From: Pseudomonadota bacterium
GTDB taxonomy: Bacteria > Pseudomonadota > Alphaproteobacteria > Acetobacterales > Acetobacteraceae
Direction of reading: 5' to 3'
Assembly: GCA_021847995.1 (NCBI GenBank)
Contig: JAJZNE010000106.1
Location: 18,270-82,269 of the forward strand
DNA: 64,000 nt
Shown: positions 63,498-64,000 of the stretch, in pieces
Layout of the letters: every line of letters starts with the position of its first letter
Position numbering within the stretch: position 1 is the first letter of the stretch
Notes under the pieces: model-generated
Database searches by the model: none
What the model was told of the DNA's origin: nothing
The model's input: the letters and a program-made list of their open reading frames with translations, nothing else
Program-made: the position numbers and the translations under genes

Positions 63498-64000
63498 GCG
63501 GCGCGCTTCTCGTTGATCGCGGTCAGCGCATTGGCGAGCCCGAGCAGGCTGTCCGGCGCATGGCTGCCGACGCGGTTGCGATTATAAGCATCATCGAAGG
63601 CGACCGCGGCGGCGGAATAGTCCTTGCGCCCGGCATAGGCCTGCGCCAGCAGGAACTGCGCATCGGTGGCGCGCGGTCCCTTGCCGTTGGCGAGCACCTC
63701 CCTGGCCGCGGCCTCGGCCGCCGCATAGTCGTGGCGCGCCAGGGCGTTGTTGCCCTCCTGCAGCGTCATCTCCGCCGTGCGCTTTGCCGCCGCCGGCGGC
63801 GGCGGCGGCGGGGTCGGCAGAGTGCCAGACGGCGGCGTTGGCGGCGGCGCTGTCAGGGGTGCCGGGCATACGGTCGGGGGTGTCGGACATGGCGCAACAT
63901 TACGGCACCGAGACGCCCCGCCAGCCCGCCAGCAGGGCCGCTCCGCCGGCTCCGGGCCCGCCGGCCGCGGGGCCGCTACTCGGACGACCAGCTCCGCAAG
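63398..64000 (-). CDS. Tol-Pal system protein YbgF/CpoB, 5' end cut off by window
   Basis: The last 124 codons (MTLQEGNNALARHDYAAAEA onward) form the TPR domain of YbgF/CpoB, which links Tol-Pal constriction to peptidoglycan synthesis. QFLLAQAYAGRKDYSAAAVA is a clear TPR. The frame stays open upstream through a Pro-rich linker (LPTPPPPPPAAAKRTAE) to base 64000, so ATG 63769 is probably not the real start. The stretch around 63830-63930 is unusually rich in Cys and Arg, which hints at a frameshift or an odd linker. The order ybgF-tilS-ftsH is as expected. Confidence 0.8.
   Translation of the reverse strand, partial: LAELVVRVAAPRPAGPEPAERPCWRAGGASRCRNVAPCPTPPTVCPAPLTAPPPTPPSGTLPTPPPPPPAAAKRTAEMTLQEGNNALARHDYAAAEAAAREVLANGKGPRATDAQFLLAQAYAGRKDYSAAAVAFDDAYNRNRVGSHAPDSLLGLANALTAINEKRAACETLDKLRSEFPTPRADLREAIAQARRSAACH

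Overview
The window is very GC-rich and densely packed with genes. Its gene content fits an aerobic, flagellated alphaproteobacterium, most likely of the Acetobacteraceae/Rhodospirillales type. The evidence is the bc1 complex operon petABC, oxygen-dependent HemF, a GTTC-N7-GTTC SOS box at recA, a CckA-like kinase in a flagellar operon, the ybgF-tilS-ftsH-folP-glmM order, an SdhAF4 protein, and the small families DUF4169, DUF3309, DUF4167 and DUF2244. No rRNA, tRNA, CRISPR array, insertion sequence or prophage was recognised. Functions are assigned from family motifs read by eye; no database search was run.

Layout. 1-4.7 kb: the 5' part of ilvD, a heat-shock operon of two Hsp20 genes with RNA-thermometer-like leaders, a cytidine-deaminase-like gene, and recA with its SOS box. 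4.7-10.7 kb: the minus-strand operon flgB-flgC-fliE-fliQ-fliR-flhB-cckA-like, facing a small unknown gene coupled to fliP; a CtrA-like box lies between them. 10.7-20.5 kb: an Atm1-type ABC exporter, a Nudix protein, DUF4167, prmC, an MFS carrier, a DMSP-lyase-like cupin, a ClC channel, a dienelactone hydrolase and small proteins. 20.5-26.4 kb: mtnP, petABC, hemF and an amino-acid-oxidase-like flavoprotein.

26.4-30.5 kb is the most foreign-looking part. A non-coding stretch turns sharply AT-richer and leads into a LuxI/FeeM-like acyltransferase gene with atypical base use. A strong terminator follows, then a membrane GGDEF-EAL protein with both catalytic signatures intact. 30.5-37.5 kb: sufE, crcB under a fluoride riboswitch, an FzlA-like GST-fold protein, and a TetR-controlled cluster (aroE-like, MFS, quiC) that looks like quinate/shikimate breakdown to protocatechuate. 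37.5-43.8 kb: nth, DUF2244, PEBP, a TlpA-like thioredoxin, argH (with a 15-bp repeat tail), a tiny lipoprotein, a GlcG/HbpS-like protein, sdhAF4 and argG.

43.8-64 kb: an uncharacterised gene with a probable leaderless start, a RidA homologue, a secreted CHAP protein behind three short dyads, a split chromate transporter, a Ser/Gly-rich repeat protein, rodZ-like, ptsP, a nitronate-monooxygenase-like gene, lysC, ubiG, an HNH endonuclease gene ending inside a 17-bp tandem repeat, glmM, a small unknown gene, folP, ftsH, tilS and the C-terminal part of ybgF/cpoB, which runs off the right edge.

The best candidates for new biology are the acyltransferase/GGDEF-EAL locus, the two differently built ribosome-site hairpins in one small-heat-shock operon, the small gene coupled to fliP, the HNH gene with its repeat array, and the CHAP gene's triple-dyad leader.
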